Origin: CAVQEG01 sp963711465
GTDB taxonomy: Bacteria > Bacteroidota > Ignavibacteria > OLB7
Length of the DNA: 64,000 nt
Assembly (NCBI GenBank): GCA_963711465.1
Contig: CAVQEG010000002.1
Location: 124,001-188,000, forward strand
Direction of reading: 5' to 3'
The translations under genes and the position numbers were made by a program. This document shows positions 8,845 through 17,994 of the stretch, piece after piece. How positions within the stretch are numbered: the first letter of the stretch is position 1; every line of letters begins with the position of its first letter. Under the pieces are notes generated by a model. It saw nothing but the letters and a program-made list of their open reading frames with translations, did not search any database and had not been told where the DNA came from.

Positions 8845-8908
8845 TCGTGAAGCGGTCGGATCGAGGAGCGGCTCGCGCGGCAATGCTCGGTGCGTCTTCG
8901 CTGCCGAC

Positions 8909-9394
8909 TCAGTACGTGAACAGATTACGCGGATGCTCCCGAACGTCGCCGATGCGCACGATGTGCTCCACCTCGACGCCACGCTCGATGAGCGCGTCGG
9001 CCACCCAGTAGCGATGACAGTGCGACGGTTCTGCCTCCGCGCACATGATCGCCACGACGTTCGCCGCCGCCGCCTCCACCACCCGATCGAGTCCCCGTCC
9101 GAATTCCTCCGACTTCATGAATCCGGCAAACCCGCGCGAGCGCTCCGAACACGAGCGGGCGCGTTCGATCACCTCGCGTGATGGCTTGACTCCTCCGAGC
9201 GCTTCGATGTGTTCGTAGCGGATCCCTTCAGCGCCAAGCGCGGGGCCGATGGTCTCACGGTTGAACTGCGGGTTGTGACGGGAGAACGGAATTCTGCGGA
9301 TGTCGATCAGCGACTCGACGCCGTAGTGACCGAGCAGCTCGATCAGCTCGGCGGCGGTTCGCGTCGAATGTCCGACGGTGTAGATATGGCTCAT
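8909..9394 (-). CDS. DUF488 family protein
   Basis: The 161-residue protein shows the hallmarks of DUF488: the N-terminal YTVGHSTRTAAELIELL segment, the DIRRIPFSRHNPQFN motif at about residues 33-47, and the C-terminal MCAEAEPSHCHRYWVADAL signature. The fold is small, alpha/beta and cytosolic; the biochemical function of the family is unknown. The start at ATG 9394 is chosen because the conserved region begins at residue 3; an upstream in-frame ATG would add 13 unconserved residues. It is convergent with the polyketide synthase and divergent from the SDR gene, and appears monocistronic. Confidence 0.85.
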   Translation of the reverse strand: MSHIYTVGHSTRTAAELIELLGHYGVESLIDIRRIPFSRHNPQFNRETIGPALGAEGIRYEHIEALGGVKPSREVIERARSCSERSRGFAGFMKSEEFGRGLDRVVEAAAANVVAIMCAEAEPSHCHRYWVADALIERGVEVEHIVRIGDVREHPRNLFTY

Positions 9395-9456
9395 GGCACG
9401 TGAATACGGATCTTGTCGCGCGATTGAATTCAAACGACCGAGGAACGCGGAAGCCG

Positions 9457-10341
9457 ATGCAGATCAACAACGATACCGTCGCCATCATCACCGGGGCGAG
9501 CTCCGGAATCGGACGCGCGCTCGCGCTGGAACTCGCCGGTCGCGGTGCGCGGCTGGCGCTCATCGCCCGCCGCGGCGAGCTTCTCGAGGAGGTCCGCGCC
9601 GAAGCCGGCGCTCGAGACACGGAGGCGATCGCAATTGAATGCGACGTCACCGACCGCAGCGGATTCGAACGCGCGGTCGAGTCGACGATCGAACGCTTCG
9701 GCCACCTCGACGTCCTGGTCAACAACGCCGGACGCGGACAGTTCGCCTACATCGAGGACACGCCCGAGGAGCAGATCGAGAGCATCATGCGGCTCAACGT
9801 CTTCGCCCTCTGGTACGGCACATCGGTCGCCCTGCGCCACATGCGCTCCCGCAATCGCGGGCACATCATCAACATGGCGTCGATGGGCGGCAAGATCGGA
9901 TTCCCCGCCAATGCCGTCTACGTGGCCGCCAAGCACGCCACCGTCGGATTCACGCGCGCCCTGCGCAGTGAGCTCGCAGGTACGGGGATCGAGGCGACCG
10001 TCGTCTGTCCCGGAGGCGTGCTCACCGACTGGGCGACGACGACCGAAGGTGGCCCGATGCTCGAGCTCTTCGATTACGAAGGACGCCGGGGTAGTGAGAT
10101 CGCCGCGGAACGGGGAAGCTCACAGACCCTTCCGACGATTCCGCTGCTCGACGCCGGGAGCGTCGCGCGGAAGATTGCCGAGGCGATCAAGCACCCGGTG
10201 GCCGAGCTGTTCACGCACGAAGGCACGCACGAGCTGGCAGTGGAATTCGAGCGGGACCAGGAGGCAACCGAGGACCGCCTCGAGCCGCTCTGGCTGGCCA
10301 ATCGCGAGGGATACGAGCGAATGGTGATCGGGGGCGAATAG
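9457..10341 (+). CDS. Short-chain dehydrogenase/reductase (SDR)
   Basis: The 294-residue NAD(P)-dependent oxidoreductase has the classical SDR signatures: the glycine-rich TGASSGIG at residues 12-19, NNAG at 89-92, and the catalytic Ser142, Tyr155 and Lys159 (YVAAK). The Arg at position 20 after the glycine motif and the ARR around 38 suggest a preference for NADP(H), which is inference. An in-frame GTG at 9400 exists, but ATG 9457, directly before the first beta strand, fits the family length. The C-terminal 40 residues are longer than the minimal SDR core, as in DltE/YqjQ-type members. The substrate is unknown. The gene converges with the J-domain protein, with only 6 bases between stops. 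Confidence 0.88.
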   Translation: MQINNDTVAIITGASSGIGRALALELAGRGARLALIARRGELLEEVRAEAGARDTEAIAIECDVTDRSGFERAVESTIERFGHLDVLVNNAGRGQFAYIEDTPEEQIESIMRLNVFALWYGTSVALRHMRSRNRGHIINMASMGGKIGFPANAVYVAAKHATVGFTRALRSELAGTGIEATVVCPGGVLTDWATTTEGGPMLELFDYEGRRGSEIAAERGSSQTLPTIPLLDAGSVARKIAEAIKHPVAELFTHEGTHELAVEFERDQEATEDRLEPLWLANREGYERMVIGGE

Positions 10342-10347
10342 CAGGCA

Positions 10348-11262
10348 CTACCGGCCGCTGAAGTACATCGTCTCGACGAAATTCGACCAGACGTCGGCCG
10401 CGACATCCGGCGGCGATGCGTCGTGGGCGATTTCGAGAATCGGATCGAGGAATTCGTTGCACGTGTCGATCTCCTTCTCGATCGATGCGAGCTCCTCGTC
10501 GAGTTCCGCCCGTCGTTCGGCCACCCACTCCTCGGAGTCGATCACCTCGCGCAGCGTGTACGGTTCGCCCGAGACGATCGAGGCGATGCGACGCCGTTCC
10601 GACGCGATGGCGCTACGCAGTCGGCGCTCCTGTGAGTCGATCGCCTGGAGTCCGACGGCGTACCCCTCGCCGACTTCGGCGACGAGGTGATGGAGCGTTC
10701 TGAGAAGGCCGACGTCGCCGCGGGTGTAGGCGGACTGGCTGAGATCCCAGTACTCGCGCGAGAGCGCGTCGTCACCGGCAAGCGAATCCGGATGCAGTCG
10801 CCAGGCAAGCCGGCGGAAGAGTCGGTGGCATTCGCGCTGCTTCTGGCGCGGAGTCAGGCCCTCGTCGTCGGTGGTTTCCACTCGCGCGGTCCCGTGATCC
10901 TGCCGCCGGTCGTCGCGCGCGACCTGTCGGCGGACGCGACCGCGAATTTCTCCGAACTGATTGGCGACCGCCTTCATCACCAGCGCGACCATCTCCGCAT
11001 CGAGCTTCTCACCACGATCGATCTTCAGCGCGAACAGCTCCACCATGCGCTGGCGCTGCTTCAGATCCAGCGTCCGTTCCTGCAGACGTGCCTCGAGCGC
11101 ACCGAAACGCTCGGCGTAGCGATGCCGTAGTGCAGGAATCTCATCGTACTCCAGCCGCACGCGATCATCGAACGCTCGTGCCAACTCGAGCCGCAGCGCA
11201 TCGACCCGGCCGCGTCGCGCCTGGACATCGGGATGAAGAATCAGATCAGACACATTGCGCAC
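10348..11262 (-). CDS. J-domain-like coiled-coil protein
   Basis: The 304-residue cytosolic protein has mostly helical, charged sequence. Residues about 140-190 resemble a J domain, with the diagnostic His-Pro-Asp at 157-159 in LFRRLAWRLHPDS and a following helix, so it may stimulate a DnaK-type chaperone. The flanking segments (about 20-100 and 200-290) have strong heptad-like Glu/Arg/Leu patterns and probably form coiled coils. The start is a GTG at 11262; a second in-frame GTG lies three codons downstream. It follows the UbiA-family gene on the same strand by 38 bases and may share its transcript. The HPD motif is clear, but the wider J-domain match was judged by eye. Confidence 0.6.
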   Translation of the reverse strand: MRNVSDLILHPDVQARRGRVDALRLELARAFDDRVRLEYDEIPALRHRYAERFGALEARLQERTLDLKQRQRMVELFALKIDRGEKLDAEMVALVMKAVANQFGEIRGRVRRQVARDDRRQDHGTARVETTDDEGLTPRQKQRECHRLFRRLAWRLHPDSLAGDDALSREYWDLSQSAYTRGDVGLLRTLHHLVAEVGEGYAVGLQAIDSQERRLRSAIASERRRIASIVSGEPYTLREVIDSEEWVAERRAELDEELASIEKEIDTCNEFLDPILEIAHDASPPDVAADVWSNFVETMYFSGR

Positions 11263-11300
11263 GCATTTCTCACCGCCACGCTGGTGCTCCCTCCCGGCGG

Positions 11301-12278
11301 CTACATGTAGATGATCACCATGGACACCACGGTAAAGACGATCCCAGTGATGATCAGCGACGGATCACGAATGATCACCGAAACGGGATTCTCGGCCGTC
11401 TGCAGCTTCTCGTCGAGCCAGAGGTAGCGGAAGATCCCGTACATCACGATCGGGACCGTGTAGATGAAATTCGTCGTGCCGAAGTACGCCTTCGCATGGT
11501 CGCTGACCGTGTAGAGCGTGTAGCTCATGATCGAGCCGGCTACCGTCACCGTCATGATCAGTCGGATCAGCTCCGGTGTGTAGTCGTCGAGCACCTTGCG
11601 GCTGGCACCGCGTCGAACGTTGTTGAGTTCGCTGCGCCGCTTGGCGATCGCCAGGAACAGCGCGATGAACAGCGTGCAGACGATCAGCCACTCCGAGACG
11701 ACGACGTGGATGGCGAAGGCGCCGGTGAGAACGCGAAGGATGAACCCGGCGGCGATGATGAAGATGTCCAGCAGCACCACGTGCTTCAGGCCGAACGAGT
11801 AGCTGAGGTTCAGCACGAAATAGACGCCGACGGCGACGGCGGCCTGCCAGGGAAGCTGCGAGAGCATTGCAGCGCCAAGCGCGACGAGCACGACCAGCTG
11901 AACCACTGCCGAACCGACGCTGACCCGTCCGGACGCGATCGGACGATGCCGCTTCTTCGGATGCTCGGCGTCGGCGCGTCGATCGGCGATGTCATTGACG
12001 ATGTAGACGGTGGAGCTGAAGAGGCAGAACGCACCGAAGGCGAGCAGCGACAGGCGGACCGCGCCCGCGTCACCGAGCGCCTTGCCGTAGACCAGGGGTG
12101 CGAACACGAATGCGTTCTTCAACCAGTGAGCCGGCCGCATCAGCCGGATGCGGTCGCGAAGCACTCCGCCCTTCGGCGGTGCCGGTTCACGCGCTGCCGG
12201 CGTTCGCTCCGGACGCGATGGCCGGTCGGAATTCGCCTCGATGTCGTTGGCCACGGAGGATTCGGAGCGCTCGTTCAA
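11301..12278 (-). CDS. Decaprenyl-phosphate phosphoribosyltransferase-like UbiA family membrane enzyme
   Basis: The protein of up to 325 residues is a polytopic membrane prenyltransferase with about eight to nine hydrophobic segments. The first Asp-rich site is NDIADRRADAEH (residues 95-106), followed by PKKRHRPIASG, a combination typical of the Rv3806c/DPPR synthase branch, which moves phosphoribose from PRPP to a polyprenyl phosphate. The second motif region is YSFGLKHVVLLDIFIIAAG. In actinobacteria this feeds decaprenyl-phosphoryl-arabinose synthesis; here no DprE-type genes are beside it, so the final sugar is unknown. The start is uncertain: TTG 12278 gives a polar 45-residue leader, while GTG 12254 or GTG 12164 would remove part of it. 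Confidence 0.8.
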   Translation of the reverse strand: MNERSESSVANDIEANSDRPSRPERTPAAREPAPPKGGVLRDRIRLMRPAHWLKNAFVFAPLVYGKALGDAGAVRLSLLAFGAFCLFSSTVYIVNDIADRRADAEHPKKRHRPIASGRVSVGSAVVQLVVLVALGAAMLSQLPWQAAVAVGVYFVLNLSYSFGLKHVVLLDIFIIAAGFILRVLTGAFAIHVVVSEWLIVCTLFIALFLAIAKRRSELNNVRRGASRKVLDDYTPELIRLIMTVTVAGSIMSYTLYTVSDHAKAYFGTTNFIYTVPIVMYGIFRYLWLDEKLQTAENPVSVIIRDPSLIITGIVFTVVSMVIIYM

Positions 12279-12418
12279 TTGGGGATCATGGAGTTCCGTT
12301 CGTCGACACGACGTGTTCTGCGTGCGGGCCGAACCCGGCAGTGTTGCGGCACCGAATTCCGAGCGGGGTGCTACGGTGCCGGCCGGTCAGGGGAGAGGCT
12401 GTCCTCACCAGGGGCTGC

Positions 12419-14122
<1,704 letters not shown>

Positions 14123-14247
14123 GACGGGGTTATTCGTTCGAATTCAAGTAAAAACTCTCTCAAGATACGGAAGGGGGCGCGAAGGGACGGTGGCATGGCC
14201 TCGGTGACGTTCGTGGTGAACATGGTCGGCAGCGACCGGAACGGCGC

Positions 14248-14736
14248 TCAACGATGACGCGCGTCGCAGGCGAGCGCGCGCTGGAGCAGCAGGGTCGCCT
14301 TGGCGTCGCTGCGGCCCCAGAACAGCCGGTCGAGGAACTCCGCTGGCTCGACCGTCACGCGACGGACGATCTCGTGTTCGGGAACGAATTCCTCCGCGAG
14401 CGTGACGCGACACCAGTAGTAGGCATGGTACTCGACGGGGCGGCCGTCGCTGCACTCGACGCGCTGCGCGCCGATCGGCTCCATGGCGACGACGCCGGCG
14501 GCGGCCTCCTCGATCAGCTCGCGCGAGAGAGCGTCCTCGGGCTGCTCGCCCTCCTCCACTCCCCCGCCCGGAAGCAGAAAGTGCTCGCTGTAGGGGTGCT
14601 CGGCGACCAGCAGAATCCGTCCGCCGTCGGTGAACGCGAGTCCGTAGACGCGCCGCGCCGGCACGGGTGCGCGCTCGAGCCACGTGAACACGTAGTCGAC
14701 GCCGTTGAAGTGCCAGTATGCCGGAGGAATATCCAT
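14248..14736 (-). CDS. Nudix hydrolase
   Basis: The 162-residue protein carries a complete Nudix box at about residues 58-80, GGGVEEGEQPEDALSREL followed by IEE, matching Gx5Ex7REUxEE with its metal-binding glutamates. It hydrolyses a nucleoside diphosphate linked to another moiety; the substrate is not predictable. ATG 14736 is preferred because the conserved fold begins there. A GTG at 14784 overlaps the TGA of the upstream thioredoxin gene (GTGA) and would add 16 residues, which is a plausible coupled start. Both start options put it in one operon with the thioredoxin-like lipoprotein. Confidence 0.85.
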   Translation of the reverse strand: MDIPPAYWHFNGVDYVFTWLERAPVPARRVYGLAFTDGGRILLVAEHPYSEHFLLPGGGVEEGEQPEDALSRELIEEAAAGVVAMEPIGAQRVECSDGRPVEYHAYYWCRVTLAEEFVPEHEIVRRVTVEPAEFLDRLFWGRSDAKATLLLQRALACDARHR

Positions 14737-14780
14737 AGAGCCCGCCAGTGCCCCCCACGTCCCACGTCTCCGCCCCACGA

Positions 14781-15281
14781 TCACAACAACGAATCCAACA
14801 TCCCCCGCAGCTGCGCATCCGACGGATCGCGCGCGAGGACGACACCTGCTCGATCGATGAGAAACGTGGTCGGAATCGCGCTGACGTCGAACGTGACCGC
14901 CGCGACGCCGCGCTCGTCATAGACGTGACTCCAGGGAACGTCGGCCGTGTCGATGAACGCCGCCCACTTCTCCCGCGTGTAGTCCTGCGACACGCCGAAC
15001 AGCACGAAGCCGCGATCGGCATACTCCGAGTCGAGCCGTCGCAGCGCCGGCAGCTTCGCAAGACACGGGCCGCACCACGACGCCCAGAAGTCGACCAGGA
15101 CTACCTTCCCCCGAAAGTCCGAGAGTGCCACCGGTGCTCCCCTTCGATCGGAGAGCACGAAGTCGGGCGCCTGTCGACCGACCTCGACGCCAGCCGGGGG
15201 CGGGGTGATTGTTTCCGAGCCGGAGTTGTCCGCACAGGAAACGAGGAGGAGGGCGACACCCAGCATGAAGGCGAGTTTCAT
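14781..15281 (-). CDS. TlpA-like thioredoxin-fold lipoprotein
   Basis: The 166-residue protein starts with a lipoprotein signal (LVSC, lipidated Cys16). It continues as an AhpC/TSA-type thioredoxin fold: GRQAPDFVLSD, DFWASWCGPC (redox Cys70 and Cys73) and a cis-proline loop SAIPTTFLID. It should be an envelope thiol-disulfide oxidoreductase, of the TlpA/ResA kind used in cytochrome c maturation or general disulfide reduction. ATG 15281 is chosen for the signal peptide; the longer frame has an unlikely leader. It lies 50 bases downstream of the CoA-transferase gene on the same strand. Confidence 0.88.
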   Translation of the reverse strand: MKLAFMLGVALLLVSCADNSGSETITPPPAGVEVGRQAPDFVLSDRRGAPVALSDFRGKVVLVDFWASWCGPCLAKLPALRRLDSEYADRGFVLFGVSQDYTREKWAAFIDTADVPWSHVYDERGVAAVTFDVSAIPTTFLIDRAGVVLARDPSDAQLRGMLDSLL

Positions 15282-15331
15282 TGCAATGCCGGCGGGTTCG
15301 GTGGGAATTGGAAGCGGCAGGAATGGAGAAT

Positions 15332-16252
15332 TCACACGGACTCGAGCACATCGACGCATGCGTCGACGCCGTCAAACGCAGCAGCCCACTCACCAGTGGT
15401 GCGTTCGCCGATCCGCGCGGCGATGATCCGCTTGACGTCGGCGGCGCGGTCGTCGTGCGACAGCCCGTCGTCGTCGGACAGTTCGTCGAGTCCGGTGATT
15501 TCGCGGAAACGACTCCAGAACTTCGGTTCGACCGCTGCAACCGCGAGATGCCCTCCGTCGGCCGTGCGGTAGATGTTGTAGCAGGGAAAGCGCCCGTTGT
15601 GCAGGAACGTCGCCGGATGGCGGTCCTGAATCGACTCCGGATAGTACGCCTGCTGCACCTGATCAACGGCGTCCTGGAGGTAGCACCAGTTCTGAATCGG
15701 CGGCTCCTCCGGCTGCTGCGCCACGATGGTGTTGAGCACGCTCAGCGCGATGTGGTAGCTGAAGAAGATGCCGGTAGCTGGCAGGAACGGCGGCGCGATC
15801 ACCGCGTCTTCGCGATCGAGGATGTGCATGCGCAGCAGCTTCGAGTGCGCCAGCGTGTTCAGATCGTGCGCCGAGCTCTCCTCTCCCGGACGGAAGCCGA
15901 GGCGCGTGAACGAGACGCCGGCGAAATTCTCGGCGACCTGTTCATGCGTCAACCCGAGCTTGGCCTCCACGCGGGGCGGAAGCCCCATCACGACCGCGTC
16001 CGAAGTGCGGATTTCCTCGTGCAGCGCCCGCACGTGCTCGGCGTCGCCGAATTCGATCAGACGGACCTCCTTCGGTCCCTGGAATGCTTCGTAGATCCGT
16101 GCGAACGAGGGATCCCAGTCCCACGTGAGGAACGGATCGCGGTGGTTGACGTCCTCGAACTTGATTACCTCAGCACCCTGTCGGGCCAGGAAGTACGTCC
16201 CCAGCGGACCGGGCAGGCGCCATGTCAGGTCGATAATCTTCATCGGCCGCAT
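15332..16252 (-). CDS. CaiB/BaiF family (class III) CoA-transferase
   Basis: The 306-residue protein begins like class III CoA-transferases: KIIDLTWRLPGPLGTYFLA followed by GAEVIKFE, then the FQGPKEVRL and AVVMGLPPRVEAKLG segments and a C-terminal YRTADGGHLAVAAVEPKFW. It moves CoA between acids or racemises an acyl-CoA. It is shorter than the usual 350-420 residues, resembling the compact alpha-methylacyl-CoA-racemase-like members. The catalytic Asp cannot be assigned confidently. Its ATG overlaps the stop of the upstream beta-barrel gene (TGATG), so it is translationally coupled; a second ATG at 16243 is a closer match to family N-termini. Confidence 0.83.
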   Translation of the reverse strand: MRPMKIIDLTWRLPGPLGTYFLARQGAEVIKFEDVNHRDPFLTWDWDPSFARIYEAFQGPKEVRLIEFGDAEHVRALHEEIRTSDAVVMGLPPRVEAKLGLTHEQVAENFAGVSFTRLGFRPGEESSAHDLNTLAHSKLLRMHILDREDAVIAPPFLPATGIFFSYHIALSVLNTIVAQQPEEPPIQNWCYLQDAVDQVQQAYYPESIQDRHPATFLHNGRFPCYNIYRTADGGHLAVAAVEPKFWSRFREITGLDELSDDDGLSHDDRAADVKRIIAARIGERTTGEWAAAFDGVDACVDVLESV

Positions 16253-16971
16253 CAGTCGTCGTGGTCACTGTCGTCGTCGCCGGAGGAGAGCGTCGAGCCG
16301 AAGTACAGCGTTGCGCCGACCTGGAGGAACTTCACCGAGGGCTCGTCGCTTCCCGAGGTGAAGAGATCGGCGAGGTTGTAGCGGGCGCCGAGATCGATGG
16401 TCACGGCACCGAGCACGAGCTCGACACCGGCTCCGAATGCCGCACCGAATTCTCCCTCGTCTCCCCAGTTGTTGGTTACATCGGCGGTATTGAGCTCGCT
16501 GGCTCCGCTGACGAAGGCCGAGGTGCGACTTACGAACGTGTAGACGGCCTGTGCGCTGACGTAGGGACGGAGCACGGGGATCGGGATCGCGAGATCGAGG
16601 CCGAGACTCAGCGGCAGCATCGTCGCGCCCACATCGAACGTACCGGAGACTTCCTGTCCGTTTGTCTCGAGACTCGTGACAGTGATGTTGCGTGCGGGGA
16701 AGAACAGGTAGGCGACGTCGCCGGCGATGCGAAGCGGTCCGGCGAGACTCCATTTGAGGCGACCGGAGACGAAGAACCCGGTGCCTCCGGAAATGTCGGA
16801 GTATGTGATCGAGTCGGCGGTGACCAGTGACGCAAAGTTGCCGGTGGCCGCGCGCAGGTCCTCACCGCTCGTGGCGACGCCGCCACCGAAGCCGAACTGG
16901 GCGCTGGCGGTGGCGCCGAGGGCGACGAACAACAGGAGCGCGACGGGTGCGGCGTAGAAATTCTTGGGCAT
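16252..16971 (-). CDS. Outer-membrane beta-barrel protein
   Basis: The 239-residue protein has a signal peptide cleaved after ATASA (about residue 24), then alternating amphipathic strands rich in Gly, Thr, Phe and Tyr, such as FVSGRLKWSLAGPLRIAGD and VTIDLGARYNLADLF. The last strand GATLYFG is followed by a short acidic tail (DDDSDHDD), so the usual C-terminal aromatic residue is not terminal. The fold resembles OmpW/OprF-type small porin-like barrels; no ligand is suggested. A GAGG lies about 10 bases before the ATG. It is coupled to the CoA-transferase gene by TGATG. Confidence 0.75.
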   Translation of the reverse strand: MPKNFYAAPVALLLFVALGATASAQFGFGGGVATSGEDLRAATGNFASLVTADSITYSDISGGTGFFVSGRLKWSLAGPLRIAGDVAYLFFPARNITVTSLETNGQEVSGTFDVGATMLPLSLGLDLAIPIPVLRPYVSAQAVYTFVSRTSAFVSGASELNTADVTNNWGDEGEFGAAFGAGVELVLGAVTIDLGARYNLADLFTSGSDEPSVKFLQVGATLYFGSTLSSGDDDSDHDD

Positions 16972-17130
16972 CTCGGATGACCTCGGGTTGTGTCGGATCA
17001 GTGTTGGCGCGATGACCGGTCGGTCGCGCGGTCAAAATAGACAAGTCGTCACTGACGCGGTTTGACGGGCAATTCCTGCGCCGGGCGAAGGGAGAATTCG
17101 GGTCGCTCGGGAGAATTCGGCTCGCGCCAG

Positions 17131-17138
17131 TATCTTTG
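17131..17138 (+). promoter_or_regulatory. Bacteroidota-type promoter -7 box (TAnnTTTG)
   Basis: TATCTTTG matches the -7 consensus exactly and lies 78 bases upstream of the GTG start of the 17.2 kb membrane-protein gene, in the gap between divergent genes. No convincing -33 element was found. Confidence 0.42.
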
Positions 17139-17216
17139 CGGCGCCGGACGATTTCCGCAAACCTTCCCGCACGTTCCGTGTAGTCGATCACCAACAACCA
17201 CTCCCCACCACCGATC

Positions 17217-17882
17217 GTGAAAATTCTCCTTCCGCTTCTCACCGCGCTCGTGCTTGCATGCGCACTGGCACCCTCGACCCACGCCCAGACCGATGAACGC
17301 GAGCAGATCTCCACGAAGGTTGATTCGACCGAGTACTACCGACGGGTCAGTGTCTTCCACGTCACCCGAGCAGGCCTGTACACCTCGAAGCGCAACCTCC
17401 TCATTGCCGATCTCATATTATCCTGGTGGGGCTACAACGCCACCTACCTGCGTTCGCTCAACTCCATGATGGCCGTCGGCAGTGGTGCGATCTATTTCAA
17501 TGGACTGTTTTCAAAGGACAACTCCACGGCATTCGGCGGGTTTGGAGTAAACGGCGAGTATCGGTTCTATCCGTTCGGTCATTCGCCGGAGGGGCTGTAC
17601 CTGTCTGCCAACCTGGGCGTGCAGTCGCTCTCCTGCACGTATACCACCCTGGAAGGGTCGTACCCGAACGATCGGATGGTAACCCGGGACGGCTCGGCGA
17701 CCGGGCCGGTGGTCGGTGCCGACATCGGCTGGCAGTGGACGCTCGGAGACGTCTACGCCATCGGCGTAGCCGGTCGACTGAGCTACGTTCCGACCGATGA
17801 GACCGCCGACGACTATTACCAGTTTGAGGACTATACCGGTCGCTTCAACCTCATTCGCTTCACGATGGGCGCCTTATTCTGA
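17217..17882 (+). CDS. Predicted outer-membrane protein, hypothetical
   Basis: The 221-residue protein has a Sec signal peptide (cleavage after STHAQ, residue 24). The mature part has a short polar segment and then beta-strand-like stretches, for example AFGGFGVNGEYRFYPF, GLYLSANLGVQSLSC and FNLIRFTMGALF, the last ending in Phe as many barrels do. This suggests a small outer-membrane beta-barrel, possibly DUF3575-like, but no family is certain. The start is a GTG with no Shine-Dalgarno; an exact TAnnTTTG promoter box sits 78 bases upstream. It converges with uvrB. Confidence 0.68.
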   Translation: MKILLPLLTALVLACALAPSTHAQTDEREQISTKVDSTEYYRRVSVFHVTRAGLYTSKRNLLIADLILSWWGYNATYLRSLNSMMAVGSGAIYFNGLFSKDNSTAFGGFGVNGEYRFYPFGHSPEGLYLSANLGVQSLSCTYTTLEGSYPNDRMVTRDGSATGPVVGADIGWQWTLGDVYAIGVAGRLSYVPTDETADDYYQFEDYTGRFNLIRFTMGALF

Positions 17883-17994
17883 CAGGTACCGGGCGCTTTC
17901 GGTTGTTCGCCGGTTCGTGGTGCGTCGATCGACATGGCAGCCACCGGAGCCGATGAAGGGGGCCCAAGGCCATCTGATGTCGGAGCGCTCGAGT

